A stretch of 64,000 bases of DNA from NCBI RefSeq assembly GCF_019263705.2, contig NZ_JADQDK010000001.1, positions 4,898,001-4,962,000 on the forward strand. The letters are read 5' to 3'. This document shows, piece after piece, positions 51,215 through 62,156 of the stretch. A model generated the notes under the pieces. It had not been told where the DNA came from. It saw nothing but the letters and a program-made list of their open reading frames with translations, and ran no database searches. This DNA is from Pseudonocardia abyssalis (GTDB lineage: Bacteria; Actinomycetota; Actinomycetes; Mycobacteriales; Pseudonocardiaceae). Made by a program: the position numbers and the translations under genes. Numbering within the stretch: position 1 is the first letter of the stretch; each line of letters starts with the position of its first letter.

Positions 51215-52213
51215 TCAGCCGGTGACGGCAGCGACCTGCTCGGACGCCTGGCCGTAGCCACCGCCCGCCATCTCTGTGCTGACCGCGCCGTCGGCGAGCC
51301 AGCGCTCGGCGTCGATCGCCGCGGAACAGCCGGAGCCGGCCGCGGTGATCGCCTGCCGGTAGGTGTGGTCGACGAGGTCGCCGCAGGCGAAGACCCCGGG
51401 AATCGCGGTGTACGTGCTGGGCGACTGCACCTTCACGTAGCCGGCGTCGTCGAGCTCCAGCTGGCCCTTCACGAGTTCGCTGCGGGGGTCGTGGCCGATC
51501 GCGACGAACATCGCGGTGGCCTCGATCGTCCGCTCCTCGCCGGTGACGGTGTCGCGCAGCTTCACGCCCGACACGCTCCCCTCCCCCTCGACGCCGACGA
51601 CCTCGGCGTTGAGCGCCCAGCGCATCTTCGGGTCGTTCCTCGCCCGCTCCACCATGATCTTGGAAGCGCGGAAGTCCTCGCGGCGGTGCACGATCGTGAC
51701 CGACTTCGCGAAGCGGGTGAGGAAGGTGGCCTCCTCCATCGCGGAGTCGCCACCGCCGACCACGGTGATGTCGTGATCGCGGAAGAAGAACCCGTCGCAG
51801 GTGGCGCACGAGGACACGCCGCGGCCGAGGAGCTCCTGCTCGCCGGGCACGTTCAGGTACCGCGCGGCGGCACCCATCGCGAGGATGACGGCGCGGGCCC
51901 GGTAGGTGACGCCGTTGGCCTCGACGATCTTGACGTCGCCGTCGAGCGTGACCTTCTCGACGTCCTCGGAGCGCAGGTCGGCCCCGAAGCGGGTGGCCTG
52001 GCCGCGCATCTGCTCCATGAGCTCGGGGCCCATGATGCCGTCGGTGAAGCCGGGGTAGTTCTCCACCTCGGTGGTGGTCATCAGGGCCCCGCCGAACTGG
52101 GAGCCCTCGAAGACCAGCGGCGCCAGCTGCGCGCGCGCCGCGTACACCGCGGCCGTGTAGCCGGCCGGTCCGGAGCCGATGATGATCAGCTCGTGCACCT
52201 CGTCGGTGGTCAC
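51215..52213 (-). CDS. trxB: thioredoxin-disulfide reductase
   Basis: A 332-residue FAD/NADPH enzyme that reduces thioredoxin. FAD motif [19 protein letters not shown], redox pair CATC (in [15 protein letters not shown]), NADPH motif [19 protein letters not shown] and [19 protein letters not shown] are all present. The C-terminal tail of about 20 residues ([15 protein letters not shown]) is a species-specific addition. It is 36 bases upstream of trxA. Confidence 0.97.
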   Translation of the reverse strand: MTTDEVHELIIIGSGPAGYTAAVYAARAQLAPLVFEGSQFGGALMTTTEVENYPGFTDGIMGPELMEQMRGQATRFGADLRSEDVEKVTLDGDVKIVEANGVTYRARAVILAMGAAARYLNVPGEQELLGRGVSSCATCDGFFFRDHDITVVGGGDSAMEEATFLTRFAKSVTIVHRREDFRASKIMVERARNDPKMRWALNAEVVGVEGEGSVSGVKLRDTVTGEERTIEATAMFVAIGHDPRSELVKGQLELDDAGYVKVQSPSTYTAIPGVFACGDLVDHTYRQAITAAGSGCSAAIDAERWLADGAVSTEMAGGGYGQASEQVAAVTG

Positions 52214-52294
52214 TGCAACCCCGTCCTCTCGACTGTGCGGCGGTACATCGCCTGCAACACGATCCCAGGGGCGGACATTCCGCGCCGGACCGGG

Positions 52295-52948
52295 CTACGG
52301 ACCGCCCACCACGGTGTCGTCGAGCACCGCGCAGGAGGGGCTGACGACGAGCACCCGGATCCGGCCCAGCTCGCCGGTGGACAGCACCAGCAGCACCCCG
52401 GGCGTGCCCTCCAGGCGCACCTGCCGCCCGCCGAGCACCGCGGCGCCGGGGAGCCCCGCGTCACGCAGGCACGCGTCGCGTCGCGCCGGGTCGGTGAGGT
52501 CGCCCAGATCGGTGAGCCCGACGGTCGAGCGGGCGACGGCGGCGAGCTCCACCCGGCTGACGTCGAGCGCCGCGTCCGGACCGCTCGCCGGCACGCCGCA
52601 GAGCAGTGCGACGACGGCCGCGGCGGCCGCGGCGAGGACCCACCGCGCCCGGTGACCGGACCCGGGTCGGGTCCGGGGGTGCCGCGGCCGGGACCGGCCG
52701 GGACCGGGGATGCCGCGGTGGGAGTCGGAGGGGCCCCCCGGTGCGGTCCAGCGCCGCAGACCCGACGGGACCGGCGGGGTGGGCACGGCGGCGAGATCGG
52801 CCCGGGTGGCGGCCAGCGCGTCGAGCACGGCGGCGCAGCGGGGGTCGGCGACCGCGGCCCGTCGTACCTCGTCGGCGCGGGCAGGGGCGAGCAGGCCCGC
52901 GTCGAGATCGGCCAGCAGCTCGACGTCCGGGGCGTCCGGATCGGTCAT
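52295..52948 (-). CDS. anti-sigma factor of SigM (RsmA-like)
   Basis: A 217-residue membrane protein. A cytoplasmic N-terminal anti-sigma domain (ELLADLDAGLLAPARADEVR) is followed by a proline/arginine-rich linker. One membrane helix (RWVLAAAAAAVVALLCGV) lies around residue 105-125, and an outer domain ends in the protein. The ATG overlaps the stop of sigM by one base, the usual sigma/anti-sigma coupling. It matches Rv3912 by position. It would hold SigM inactive at the membrane. Confidence 0.85.
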   Translation of the reverse strand: MTDPDAPDVELLADLDAGLLAPARADEVRRAAVADPRCAAVLDALAATRADLAAVPTPPVPSGLRRWTAPGGPSDSHRGIPGPGRSRPRHPRTRPGSGHRARWVLAAAAAAVVALLCGVPASGPDAALDVSRVELAAVARSTVGLTDLGDLTDPARRDACLRDAGLPGAAVLGGRQVRLEGTPGVLLVLSTGELGRIRVLVVSPSCAVLDDTVVGGP

Positions 52949-53493
52949 CACGCCTCCTCCCGCAGATGTCCGAGCAGCCGCGCCAACCGGGTGCGACCAC
53001 GGGCGCAGCGACTCTTCACGGTGCCGACCGGCACGTCGAGGATCTGCGCCACCTCCGCCACGGAGAAACCCTGCACGTCGACGAGCACGACCGCCAGCCG
53101 CTGCTCGGTCGGCAGCTCGGCCAACGCGTCGGCGACGGCCATCCGGGTGGCCAGCTCGCTCGCCGGGTCGGGGCGCCGCGACGGGACGTCGTGCGAGGGC
53201 CACGGCACCGTGCGCCGGGCCGCCTCCCGCCGGATCCGGTCGATGCACGCGTTGACCAGGATCCGGTGCAACCAGGTGCGGACCGACGCGTCGCCGCGGA
53301 ACCGGTGGGCGTTGCGGTGCGCGGCCAGCAGTGCCTCCTGCACGGCGTCCTCGGCGGCGTCGCGGTCGGCGAGCGTCTGCACCGCCACCCCCCACATCCG
53401 GTCGGTGTGCCGGGCCACCAGCTCGGCGAAGGCACCCGGATCGCCGTCGCGGTGCGCGACGAGCAGTTGCGTGTCGCTCCGGGCGGTGGTCAC
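52948..53493 (-). CDS. sigM: ECF RNA polymerase sigma factor SigM
   Basis: A 181-residue extracytoplasmic-function sigma factor. Region 2 includes DAAEDAVQEALLAAHRNAHR and the -10-binding segment VRTWLHRILVNACIDRIRRE. Region 4 includes LPTEQRLAVVLVDVQGFSVA and the helix-turn-helix VAQILDVPVGTVKSRCARGR. In mycobacteria SigM controls lipid and ESX genes. Located between trxB and murJ as there. Confidence 0.93.
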   Translation of the reverse strand: MTTARSDTQLLVAHRDGDPGAFAELVARHTDRMWGVAVQTLADRDAAEDAVQEALLAAHRNAHRFRGDASVRTWLHRILVNACIDRIRREAARRTVPWPSHDVPSRRPDPASELATRMAVADALAELPTEQRLAVVLVDVQGFSVAEVAQILDVPVGTVKSRCARGRTRLARLLGHLREEA

Positions 53494-53543
53494 GCGCGGA
53501 GGGTAGGTCGGCTGCCGCGGGCTCCGTGGGCGAACGGGGGAAC

Positions 53544-55169
53544 TCAGCCCGCCCGGCGGAACTCCACCTCGCCGACCTCGGAGGAGAACCCGTCACCAGA
53601 CGGCGCGAGCTCGGTGATCCACAGCAGGATGTGCTCGACGGGCTGGCTCCCGTCGAGCATGACGACGGTGGTGCCGCTGTCGAGGGTGGCCTCGGTGACG
53701 AGCTCGGTGTCGTCGAGGGCGGCGTCGGCGGTGGGGGCGGATCGCACCTCGACGCGTGTGCCGGCACTGGGCGAGGTGATGGACAGCTCGGCGAGCTGCA
53801 CCGCCGAGGCGAAGGACGCCATGATCCCGATCCCGGGCTTGAGCGCGGGGAACTGCTGGCGGTAGGTGACCGTGCCCCAGGTGCTGGACGGGTCTCCGTC
53901 GATGACGCGGGTGATCCGGTTGACGTTGTCGCGGTCGCCCGACTCGACGAGGACCGCCACCTCGGCCACCCGGACGGGTCCGGCCGCGGGGGCGGCGCCC
54001 TCGGCGGGCGCGGGATCGGTGCCCCCCGCGTTCGGTCCGACGACGATCGTGGGCGTGGAGGGGTCCGAGAACATCGAGGTGACCTGCACCCCGACGTACC
54101 CGAGCACCAGCAGGACGGCCACCGCGAGCGTGGCCAGGCCGACGAGCAGCCGCCTGCGGCGTACGGGATCGGGCGGGTCGGCGGGGCGGCCGCGGTCCTG
54201 CCAGACGTCGTCGGGATCGGACGGGCCGCCGTCGTGTGCGGGCGGGAACAACGCGTTGCGCTCGTCCTCGCTGACGACGTCGCCGAGGATCCGGTGCACG
54301 GCCGCCGCGGTGTGCACGTGCCCGGGGGCGTTCTCCGGGCCCAACGCTCCCCTGGCGACGGTGTCGAGCTCCAGCGGCACACCGGGGCGCACCGCGGACG
54401 GGGGCTCCAGCGCTCCTCCCGCAGTGCGGACGGCGGCCGGCAGCCCGGCGCGGGCGGCGTCGGCGCCGGACAGGGGCCAGCGCGACGTCAGCAGGGTGAA
54501 CAGGACGGCGCCGAGCCCGCGCACGTCGTCGGAGGGGCGCAGGCCGGGCCGCGGGAGGGCGAAGCACATGCGGGCGCGGCCGTCGGGCGTGACGCGGACG
54601 CGCTGCGGGTGGTCGCACCCCAGCACGAAGCCGTGCCGGTGGGCCTCCTCGGCCGCTGCGGCCAGCGGCACGACGGCGCGTGCGGCGGCAAGCGGCCGGA
54701 GCATGCCCTCCGCGACGGCCTCGGCGAGGCTGCGCCCGTTGACCCACTCCGTGACGGCCGCCCCGAGCACGTCACCGGGCAGGCCGGGGGCGTCGGGGGC
54801 GAGGACGTCGAGCAGGCGGGCGCAACCGGGGTGCTCGAAGGACCCCGACCGCAGCGCACGCACGATCATCTCGCCGGCGCGGGTGGCCCCCGTGGGGTCC
54901 TCGTCGCCGCCGATCGCCCCGTGCTCGGGTGCGAGCGTGCGCAGCAGCGTGACGGCGACGTCGCGGCGCAGCACGGTGTCCTCGGCCTGCCAGAACTCGG
55001 CCCCGGCGAGGAGATCGGACCCGACGCGGGTGCGGAGGCGATAGCGGCCGGCGAGCATCGCCCCGGGCCCGGCGGACGGGGGTGAGTCGCGCTCGGCCGG
55101 ACCGGCCTGCACGGGGATCAGTCCCGGGGGTTCACTGGGCGGCGACGGGCGGCTCGCGAGCTCGCTCAC
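53544..55169 (-). CDS. membrane pseudokinase with C-terminal sensor domain (Rv3910 C-terminal homologue)
   Basis: A protein of about 541 residues. A kinase-like domain (about 35-265) lacks the catalytic HRD and DFG motifs (it reads FVLGCDHPQRVRV and RARMCF), so it is a pseudokinase. A single membrane helix (RRRRLLVGLATLAVAVLLVL) lies around 340-365, and a discoidin-like outer domain ends the protein. In M. tuberculosis the pseudokinase and MurJ are one protein whose phosphorylated form binds FhaA and stops lipid II export; here they are separate neighbours. The GTG at 55169 is six bases after GGGAGG; longer starts overlap that site. Confidence 0.85.
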   Translation of the reverse strand: MSELASRPSPPSEPPGLIPVQAGPAERDSPPSAGPGAMLAGRYRLRTRVGSDLLAGAEFWQAEDTVLRRDVAVTLLRTLAPEHGAIGGDEDPTGATRAGEMIVRALRSGSFEHPGCARLLDVLAPDAPGLPGDVLGAAVTEWVNGRSLAEAVAEGMLRPLAAARAVVPLAAAAEEAHRHGFVLGCDHPQRVRVTPDGRARMCFALPRPGLRPSDDVRGLGAVLFTLLTSRWPLSGADAARAGLPAAVRTAGGALEPPSAVRPGVPLELDTVARGALGPENAPGHVHTAAAVHRILGDVVSEDERNALFPPAHDGGPSDPDDVWQDRGRPADPPDPVRRRRLLVGLATLAVAVLLVLGYVGVQVTSMFSDPSTPTIVVGPNAGGTDPAPAEGAAPAAGPVRVAEVAVLVESGDRDNVNRITRVIDGDPSSTWGTVTYRQQFPALKPGIGIMASFASAVQLAELSITSPSAGTRVEVRSAPTADAALDDTELVTEATLDSGTTVVMLDGSQPVEHILLWITELAPSGDGFSSEVGEVEFRRAG

Positions 55170-55223
55170 CACACACCTCCCCCGGACCATGATCGGCCGT
55201 TCCGCCCCGTCGCACAGCCTACG

Positions 55224-57590
55224 TCAGGCGCCGCTCCCGCGACGAGGTATCACGCGCGCGGCGAGGCGGGAGATCCGGTCGACGACCCCGTCGACCTCCT
55301 TGACCTTGAGCAACCGCATCGCCGCCAGCATCGCGGGCGCGGCGACGATCAAGGCGACGACCAGGGAGGTCCACGCCGTGGCGGGGGCCGACCAGCCGGC
55401 CGGGAGGGGCAGGAGCGTCACCACGCCGAACGCCACGAAGGTTCCCAGCAGCGCCGCGACCGTGACCGATGCCATGGTCCCGATGACCTCGAGGGTGGGC
55501 AGCTGCCCCAGCCTGCGGCGCAGCAGGACCTGGCCGAGCACCGCCCCGAACACGAACGACGCGCTGTTGGCCGCCGACAGCCCGAGCACCACCTGCTCCG
55601 GCGGGAGCACCGCGCCGGCGAGCAGCAGCATCGGGATCTTCACCCCGACGGTGAACACCTGGACCAGGGTCGGGGTCCGGCTGTCGGCGAGCGCGTAGAA
55701 CACCCGCAGCTGCAACATCGTGATGGCGTAGGGCAGCAGGCCGAACGCGGAGACGGCGAGCGCGCCGCCGAGCACCTGCGCACCCGGGATGTTGTCGGCG
55801 TCCCAGGCGAACAGCGCCAGTGCGATCGGGGTGCCGAACACCGTGATCAGCGCCGAGATCGGCACCAGGAAGACCGCGGAGAGCCTGCTGCCCAGCGCCA
55901 GGTCGGAGACGACGTCCGCGGTGCGGCCCTCCGCGGCGGCCCGGCTCATCCGCGGCATCAGCGCGGTGAGCATCGAGACCCCGAGGATGCCGTACGGGAC
56001 CTGGAGCAGCAGCCAGGCGTTCGTGTAGGTCGCGGGGCCACCCGCGGAGGCGCCGATCGCGACGTTCGTCGTGACGATGAGGCCGACCTGCCCGATCAGC
56101 ACGTAGCCCACGACCCACAGGGCGAGCCCGCCGGTCTCGGTGAGCCGGCGGTCCCAGCCCCAGGTGGGCCGGTAGCGGAACCCGATCCGGCGCATCGCCG
56201 GGATCAGCACGGCGGCCTGCACGACGATGCCCAGCGTGGTGCCGAGACCCAGGACGAGGAGCTTGGGCTCCCCCATCCGCACGGGATCGATGCTGATCTC
56301 GCCCGGGAGCAGCACGAACACCCCGAGCACGAGCAGCACGACGACGTTGTTGAGGACGGGCGCCCATGCGAACGGCCCGAACACGCCGCGGCTGTTGAGG
56401 ATCGCGCCGAACAGCGCGCCGAGGCCGTAGAAGAAGATCTGGGGCAGGAGCAGGTAGGCGAACGCCGTGGTCAGCGGACCGGTGGCGGGGTCGTCGGCCG
56501 ATCCGACGTAGATCGAGGTGATCAGGGGTGCCGCGACCATCGCGACGAGGGTCGCCACCAGCAGGGCCGAACCGGCGAGGGTGAGCAGGCGGCGGGTGTA
56601 GGTGTCGCCGCCGTCCTCGTCCTCGGTCTGCGCGCGGACCAGCAGCGGGATGAGCACGCTGGAGAGCACCCCGCCGATCAGCAGCTCGTAGATGATGTTC
56701 GGCAGGTTGTTCGAGACCGTGTACGAGCTGTTGACGAGCCCGAGGCCCAGCACGCCGACCAGCACGATCTGGCGCAGGAACCCGGTCACCCGGGACACGA
56801 GGCTCGCGATGGCCATCAGGCTGCTGGAGCGGCCCAGTGACGGTGCGGGCTCGGCGTCGGTGATCGGCGCGAAGATCTGGGTGATCTCGTCCGAGCTGGG
56901 CGGTGGGGCGTAGCGCGACCGGATGATGCCGGTCGGCTGGTCGCCGGTGCGGTCGGGGCGCGCCGCGCCGGGGCGCCGGGAGTCCGCCCAGGGGGGCGGG
57001 ACGCCGGGCAGCCCGGGCGGCGGTCCCTGCGGTCGACGCCCGCGCGGGTCCGGAGCTCCCGGGCCTCCGGGTCCTCCCGGGCCTCCGGGTGGGCGTCGCG
57101 GGGGTACGCCGGGACCCGAGCGGTTCGGACCGGGCGGGCGCGGGGGTGCGGGGTGCGGCCCGGCCGGGGGTCGGCCGGACAGCGGCCGGCCCGGTGGGAC
57201 CGGACCGGGAGGGCCAGGGTTCTGCGGACGTGGGTGCCGGGGTCCGGGTGGCGGGGGCAGCGGGGGTCCGGCGTGCGACGGCGGCCCGGGGAACGGGGGC
57301 ACGTCGGGGTGCGGCCCGGGTCCGGCGGGCGGGACCGGGCCGCCGGACCACCGCTGGTCGTGCTGGGGCGGCATCGGGCCGGGAGGTGTCATCGGGCCGG
57401 GAGGTGTCATCGGGCCGGGAGGGGGGGCGGCCGGTCGCCGCCCGGGTACGCGCGACCCGGGATCGGGTCCGTCGGACGGACGGTCGCCGGGGCGCCGACC
57501 GTCGTGGTGGCGGTCGCCGGGCTGCCGTTCGTCGGGCTGCCGTTCGCCGGGCTGCTGTTCGTCGGGGTGCGGGTCCCCTCCGCCGGGCAC
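55224..57590 (-). CDS. murJ: lipid II flippase MurJ (MviN family)
   Basis: A 788-residue membrane protein that moves lipid II across the membrane. The MurJ core of about 14 helices starts near residue 250 (SSSLMAIASLVSRVTGFLRQ) and includes VSNNLPNIIYELLIGGVLSS and VPYGILGVSMLTALMPRMSR. The first 250 residues are a cytoplasmic proline/glycine-rich tail with short repeats (ERQPDERQPGD, MTPPGP). The GTG start overlaps the stop of the upstream gene by one base (TAGTG). It is followed by the pseudokinase gene. Confidence 0.93.
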   Translation of the reverse strand: MPGGGDPHPDEQQPGERQPDERQPGDRHHDGRRPGDRPSDGPDPGSRVPGRRPAAPPPGPMTPPGPMTPPGPMPPQHDQRWSGGPVPPAGPGPHPDVPPFPGPPSHAGPPLPPPPGPRHPRPQNPGPPGPVPPGRPLSGRPPAGPHPAPPRPPGPNRSGPGVPPRRPPGGPGGPGGPGAPDPRGRRPQGPPPGLPGVPPPWADSRRPGAARPDRTGDQPTGIIRSRYAPPPSSDEITQIFAPITDAEPAPSLGRSSSLMAIASLVSRVTGFLRQIVLVGVLGLGLVNSSYTVSNNLPNIIYELLIGGVLSSVLIPLLVRAQTEDEDGGDTYTRRLLTLAGSALLVATLVAMVAAPLITSIYVGSADDPATGPLTTAFAYLLLPQIFFYGLGALFGAILNSRGVFGPFAWAPVLNNVVVLLVLGVFVLLPGEISIDPVRMGEPKLLVLGLGTTLGIVVQAAVLIPAMRRIGFRYRPTWGWDRRLTETGGLALWVVGYVLIGQVGLIVTTNVAIGASAGGPATYTNAWLLLQVPYGILGVSMLTALMPRMSRAAAEGRTADVVSDLALGSRLSAVFLVPISALITVFGTPIALALFAWDADNIPGAQVLGGALAVSAFGLLPYAITMLQLRVFYALADSRTPTLVQVFTVGVKIPMLLLAGAVLPPEQVVLGLSAANSASFVFGAVLGQVLLRRRLGQLPTLEVIGTMASVTVAALLGTFVAFGVVTLLPLPAGWSAPATAWTSLVVALIVAAPAMLAAMRLLKVKEVDGVVDRISRLAARVIPRRGSGA
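57372..57425. repeat. three tandem 18-base repeats in the murJ 5' region
   Basis: The unit CATCGGGCCGGGAGGTGT occurs twice exactly, with a third copy differing in its last bases. On the coding strand it encodes repeated TPPGPM units. A looser array of 15-base units (57510-57570) encodes the ERQPG/DERQP repeats. Such arrays are prone to length change by slippage. Confidence 0.85.
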
Positions 57591-60136
57591 TAGCGGGCTC
57601 CCGGCGGACGGAGCGGGGGCCGACCCTGGAGCGGCGCGCCGGTACCGGGCGGGACCGGGACGTGGCCCGGGACGTCCGGACGGCGCACCGGGGGTCCGGC
57701 GGGCCCGGACGGGCCGGACGGCCCGGGTCGGTTCCGGCCAGTCGTCGGGCCAGCCGGGATCGGTCCGTTCGACGCGGGAAGGGGCCGCGGCGGGGCCGGG
57801 AGCGTCCGGTCCTCCGGCGCCGGAGGCGGCGTCGAGGTCGGCGGGGGGCCCCGCAGGTCGGCCGGCAGCGCCGTCTCCGCGGTGTCCGGGATCGTCTCCG
57901 GGGAGCCCGGCCGCGGCGGCCGGGGCGTGTTCCGGCCCGGCTCCGACCGGATCCGCCTCAGGATCCGGCGTGCCGCCAGCACCACGAGCAGCACCCCCGC
58001 GGTCCCCGTCAGCCACAGGGTGATCGTGCCGTAGGCGGTGGAGCGCACCTGCAGGCGGCTCGGCGCACCCAGCAACCCGCCGTCGATCGTGCGGACGGTG
58101 GCGTCGACGGTGAACACCCCGGACCGCTGGACCTCGGCGCTGGCCTGGATCTGCCGACGCCCGAACGGGGGTACCTCGACGACCGGGATCGGCGCGACCC
58201 GCAGCCCCGAGGTGCTGGAGATCTCGACGCGCACGCGCATGGTCACCGGGAGCCCGTTGGCCACCGTGAGCAGCAGCGGGGACGTCGACGTGCCCAGGGA
58301 GAACGGGCTCGGGGGTTCGAGCACGGCGACGGTGCCGCGGAGTTCGGTGACCCGGTCGGCGAGCGCGGCGGCCGCGTCGGTCGCGAGCTCCGGGGTGCCC
58401 CGCCAGGCGGCCGAGGCCGGTCGGACGGCGCCGAGGACCAGGGGGTCGAAGAGGTCGTCCGGGTCGACGCCCAGCTCGTCGTCGACGACGGAGGAGTCGA
58501 GGTCGCCGATGTCGTCGAGCACCGGGCCGATGGCCGCGACGGCGTTCGGGGCGACCTCGCGGGCGCCGGCGCCGATCGGGTAGTCCAGCGTCCGCTCGGT
58601 CGTGGAGGTGGGGGTGGCGAGCGCCGAGCCCAGGCCTCGCGCGGTGAGGAGTCCCTCGTCGACCAGCGTGCCGAACCCGTCCAGCAGGGCCCGGGCGGCG
58701 ACGCCGTCGACGTTCCAGCGGTGCGGCGGCGCGATCACCAGCGGGCCACCGGTCGGCGCGTCCTCGACGGCCCGGAACGCCACGGTGCCCAGCACGTCCT
58801 GGCCGGAGAGCGGGCCGCCCGCGGCGGCGGCGGCCGCCGCCCCGCCCCGCCCCGCAACGGTGGTGGCGACGCTGATGGGTCCGCCGGCGGCGAGCGTCAC
58901 CAGCGGATCGGCGACGACCGCGGTGGTCGCGGGCCCGGTCGTGGCGACCGGCACCGTTCCGGCGGACTCGGCCTGCGCGGGTAGGTCGAGCCCGTCGGCG
59001 GAGAGCACCAGCGACCGCACGCCGCCCTCGGCGTACGTGGCCAGGCCCGCCTCGTCGACGACGCCGTCGGCCGGCCACGCCGTGTCGGGGAGCACCGGCG
59101 TGCCGAGCAGGTCGGCGACGAGCCCGCGCCCGGCGGTGACGGCCCCGACGGCGCTGGTCTCGAGCTCGCCCCGGGTGAGCGCGACGACGTCGGCGTCGGC
59201 GAAGGGGAGCGCGAGCACGCACATGCCCCGTGCCGCCTCGGCGAACGACGCGAGCCACGCCCCCGCGACCTCGGCGCCGCGGCCCGGCACGAGCGAGCCG
59301 TCGGCGCCGGGGACGACGTAGCCCTGGCTCATCGCCTGCGCGGTCTGCAGGAGGTCGGCGTCGGTGACGACGCAGGTGGCCGTGCGCACCGGGGACCCGG
59401 CGGGGGCGGCCTCGGCGAGCGCCGCCACGAGCCCGCCGAGGCGTCCGGTGGGGGCGAAGGAGTCGGCGAGGGTGTCGTCGGTGAGCCGGACGGGCTCGCC
59501 GGGTGCGGTCGTCAGCCGCCGAGGGACGTCGACGACGGGGTAGAGCAGCGAGAACGGGGTGGCGGCCGCGGGCGGGGTGCTCACCGCGTCGGCGCCGTCG
59601 AGGTCGGGCAGCCCCACCACCGGCAGCAGCATCCGCACCGCGGCGAGCCGGGCCCGGTCGCCCTCGCCGGGCACGCCGTTGACGTTGACCAGCAGCTCGT
59701 AGACCCCGGTCGCCGCCAGGGCCAGCGTGGATTCGGGGGCACCGCTCAGCGGCACCGTCAGCCGGACCGGCACCCGATCCCCCACGTCGAGCGCGTCGGG
59801 GAGCTCCTGGAACTGCGGCGCGATGGAGTCGGTCGGGGCGCCGCCCTCCAGCGCGTCGCGCACCGCGCCCTCGGAGGTGAGCGGCTGCCCGCGCTGCAGA
59901 CGGACCCCGATGTCGGTGACGGTCTCGTCGCCGGTGTTCGTGAGCGTGCCCGTCACGGTGAGGACGGTCGGCCCGGAGGCGGTGACGACGCGCGGCGCGA
60001 GCTCGTCGAGGACGAGGGTGAGGGCGCCCGCCACCGCGCTCGGGGCAGGCTGGCGCGGTGCCGCGAGCGCCGCACCCGTGACGGGGCCGACGAGCAGCAC
60101 GACGATGATCGCGACCAGGGTCGCGATCCGCTTCAC
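57590..60136 (-). CDS. DUF6049-type exported membrane protein (Rv3909 homologue)
   Basis: An 848-residue protein. It has a Sec-type signal ([20 protein letters not shown]) and a long extracytoplasmic part with beta-sandwich segments (for example [20 protein letters not shown]). A membrane helix near 720 ([20 protein letters not shown]) follows, and a proline-rich cytoplasmic tail closes it. It matches the large conserved protein next to murJ in mycobacteria, of unknown but envelope-related function. GTG start overlaps the stop of the NUDIX gene (GTGA). Confidence 0.85.
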   Translation of the reverse strand: MKRIATLVAIIVVLLVGPVTGAALAAPRQPAPSAVAGALTLVLDELAPRVVTASGPTVLTVTGTLTNTGDETVTDIGVRLQRGQPLTSEGAVRDALEGGAPTDSIAPQFQELPDALDVGDRVPVRLTVPLSGAPESTLALAATGVYELLVNVNGVPGEGDRARLAAVRMLLPVVGLPDLDGADAVSTPPAAATPFSLLYPVVDVPRRLTTAPGEPVRLTDDTLADSFAPTGRLGGLVAALAEAAPAGSPVRTATCVVTDADLLQTAQAMSQGYVVPGADGSLVPGRGAEVAGAWLASFAEAARGMCVLALPFADADVVALTRGELETSAVGAVTAGRGLVADLLGTPVLPDTAWPADGVVDEAGLATYAEGGVRSLVLSADGLDLPAQAESAGTVPVATTGPATTAVVADPLVTLAAGGPISVATTVAGRGGAAAAAAAGGPLSGQDVLGTVAFRAVEDAPTGGPLVIAPPHRWNVDGVAARALLDGFGTLVDEGLLTARGLGSALATPTSTTERTLDYPIGAGAREVAPNAVAAIGPVLDDIGDLDSSVVDDELGVDPDDLFDPLVLGAVRPASAAWRGTPELATDAAAALADRVTELRGTVAVLEPPSPFSLGTSTSPLLLTVANGLPVTMRVRVEISSTSGLRVAPIPVVEVPPFGRRQIQASAEVQRSGVFTVDATVRTIDGGLLGAPSRLQVRSTAYGTITLWLTGTAGVLLVVLAARRILRRIRSEPGRNTPRPPRPGSPETIPDTAETALPADLRGPPPTSTPPPAPEDRTLPAPPRPLPASNGPIPAGPTTGRNRPGPSGPSGPAGPPVRRPDVPGHVPVPPGTGAPLQGRPPLRPPGAR

Positions 60137-60627
60137 GCCGAGTCCTCCAGGAGTTCGGTGGCCCGCCGGATCAGCCGTCGTTCGTCGGCGTAGGCGAGTC
60201 GCGACTCGAGCTCCTGCAGCGGCACCCATGCCACCTCGGAGACCTCGACGTCGGAGTCGGACAGCTCGCCGCCCAGGGCGCGCATGAGGAAGTGGTGCAC
60301 GGTCTTGTGCACGCGACGGTCCTCCGCGACGAACCAGAAGTCGATGGTGCCCAGGGGTGCGACCACGGCACCGATGATGCCGGTCTCCTCCTCGACCTCG
60401 CGCACCGCCGCCTGCTCGGCGGTCTCGCCCGCCTCGATGTGCCCCTTGGGCAGCGACCAGAGCAGCCGTCCGCGCCGGTCGAGCCGCCCGATGACGGCTG
60501 CGGTTCCCGAGGCGTGGTCGACGACGAGGCCGCCTGCCGACGTCTCGTCGACGGTGCGCAGCCTGCGCCGACGATCCGGTGGGCCACCCGCGCGGCGCCC
60601 ACCCGAGCGACCGCGGGATGTGGACAT
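60133..60627 (-). CDS. NUDIX hydrolase (MutT4-like)
   Basis: A 164-residue hydrolase with the Nudix box [20 protein letters not shown] followed by TG, matching G-x5-E-x7-REUxEExGU. It cleaves nucleoside diphosphate derivatives, possibly oxidised nucleotides. The first 25 residues are basic and glycine-rich. By position it is mutT4 (Rv3908). It starts 95 bases from the divergent pcnA gene and overlaps the next gene. Confidence 0.93.
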   Translation of the reverse strand: MSTSRGRSGGRRAGGPPDRRRRLRTVDETSAGGLVVDHASGTAAVIGRLDRRGRLLWSLPKGHIEAGETAEQAAVREVEEETGIIGAVVAPLGTIDFWFVAEDRRVHKTVHHFLMRALGGELSDSDVEVSEVAWVPLQELESRLAYADERRLIRRATELLEDSA

Positions 60628-60722
60628 GTGGCGATGGTAACGAGCCGATCGCGACCGCACCGGGGGCGCGCGGGCCGGTATCCCGACGCGTGCCCGCGGG
60701 ACGCCGCCTAGACTGACCGGTC

Positions 60723-62150
60723 GTGCCTCCCACCGACCTCCTCCGCGCGCAGCACAATGCGCTCGTGGACCTCGTGCCGATCCCGCCGGTGGCCGACGAG
60801 CTGGCCCAGCGGTTCGCCGCGGCCGGTCATCGGCTGTACCTGGTCGGGGGCAGCGTGCGCGACGCACTGCTCGGTCGCGGGGTCAACGACCTGGACTTCA
60901 CCACCGACGCCCGCCCGCAGGACGTGCTCGCCGCACTCGCCGGGTGGGCCGACGCCGTGTGGGACACCGGGATCGCGTTCGGCACCGTCGGGGCGCGCCG
61001 CAAGGGCCAGACCGTCGAGATCACGACCTTCCGCGCCGACAGCTACGACGGCGTCACGCGCAACCCCGTCGTCGCGTTCGGCGAGTCGATCGACGACGAC
61101 CTGGTCCGGCGCGACTTCTCGGTCAACGCCATGGCCGTCGAGCTGACGGGCGAGCGCATGTTCGTCGACCCCCACTCCGGCCTCGCAGCCCTGCACGCCG
61201 GCACCCTCGACACGCCGGCCACGCCGGAGCAGTCGTTCTCCGACGACCCGCTGCGGATGCTGCGCGCCGCGCGGTTCGTCTCCCAGCTCGGGCTCGCGCC
61301 CGCCCCGCGGGTGGTCGCCGCGATGACGGCGATGGCGGGCGAGCTCTCCCGGATCACCGCGGAGCGCGTGCAGGCCGAGCTGTCCAAGCTGCTCCTGGGC
61401 GCACACCCGCGGCGGGCGATCGAGCTGCTCGTCGACACCGGGCTGGCGGAGATCGTGCTGCCCGAGGTCCCCGCGATGCGGCTCGCCGTCGACGAGCACA
61501 TGCAGCACAAGGACGTCTACGTCCACTCGCTCGTCGTACTGGAGCAGGCGATCGACCGCGAGACCGACGGCCCCGACCTCGTCCTGCGCCTCGCCGCCCT
61601 GCTGCACGACATCGGCAAGCCCGCCACGCGGCGCAAGGAGGCCGACGGGCGGGTCAGCTTCCACCACCACGAGGTCGTCGGCGCGAAGATGACGCGGCGG
61701 CGGCTGCGCGAGCTGCGCTACCCGAAGGCCGTCATCGACGAGGTGGCGCAGCTCGTGTTCCTGCACCTGCGCTTCCACGGCTACGGCAACGGGGCCTGGA
61801 CCGACTCCGCGGTACGCCGCTACGTCACCGACGCCGGCCCGCTGCTGGAGCGTCTGCACCGGCTCGTGCGCAGCGACTGCACCACCCGCAACCGCCGCCG
61901 TGCCGCCGCACTGCAGCGCAGCTACGACGGGCTGGAGGAGCGGATCGCGGCCCTGCGCGAGCAGGAGCAGCTCGATGCGATCCGTCCCGACCTCGACGGC
62001 AACGCGATCATGGAGATCCTCGGCATCCCCGCGGGCCCGCAGGTGGGCAAGGCCTACAAGCACCTGCTCGCGGTGCGGATGGAGCAGGGCCCGCTGACGC
62101 GCGACGAGGCCGAGGCGGAGCTGCGGCGGTGGGCGGCCGGCAACGGCTGA
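60723..62150 (+). CDS. pcnA: CCA tRNA nucleotidyltransferase
   Basis: A 475-residue enzyme that adds or repairs the 3' CCA of tRNAs. Head domain: [20 protein letters not shown] and LDFTTDARP (catalytic aspartates), then [13 protein letters not shown] and [11 protein letters not shown]. An HD domain ([12 protein letters not shown] and [10 protein letters not shown]) follows. The gene is annotated pcnA in mycobacteria for historical reasons. GTG start. Needed here since the tRNA-Ile gene lacks an encoded CCA. Confidence 0.96.
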   Translation: MPPTDLLRAQHNALVDLVPIPPVADELAQRFAAAGHRLYLVGGSVRDALLGRGVNDLDFTTDARPQDVLAALAGWADAVWDTGIAFGTVGARRKGQTVEITTFRADSYDGVTRNPVVAFGESIDDDLVRRDFSVNAMAVELTGERMFVDPHSGLAALHAGTLDTPATPEQSFSDDPLRMLRAARFVSQLGLAPAPRVVAAMTAMAGELSRITAERVQAELSKLLLGAHPRRAIELLVDTGLAEIVLPEVPAMRLAVDEHMQHKDVYVHSLVVLEQAIDRETDGPDLVLRLAALLHDIGKPATRRKEADGRVSFHHHEVVGAKMTRRRLRELRYPKAVIDEVAQLVFLHLRFHGYGNGAWTDSAVRRYVTDAGPLLERLHRLVRSDCTTRNRRRAAALQRSYDGLEERIAALREQEQLDAIRPDLDGNAIMEILGIPAGPQVGKAYKHLLAVRMEQGPLTRDEAEAELRRWAAGNG

Positions 62151-62156
62151 GCCTGC

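Noticed and set aside
57372..57570. A CRISPR-like repeat array
   Set aside because: The units are 15-18 bases with no unique spacers and encode in-frame proline/glycine repeats of MurJ.
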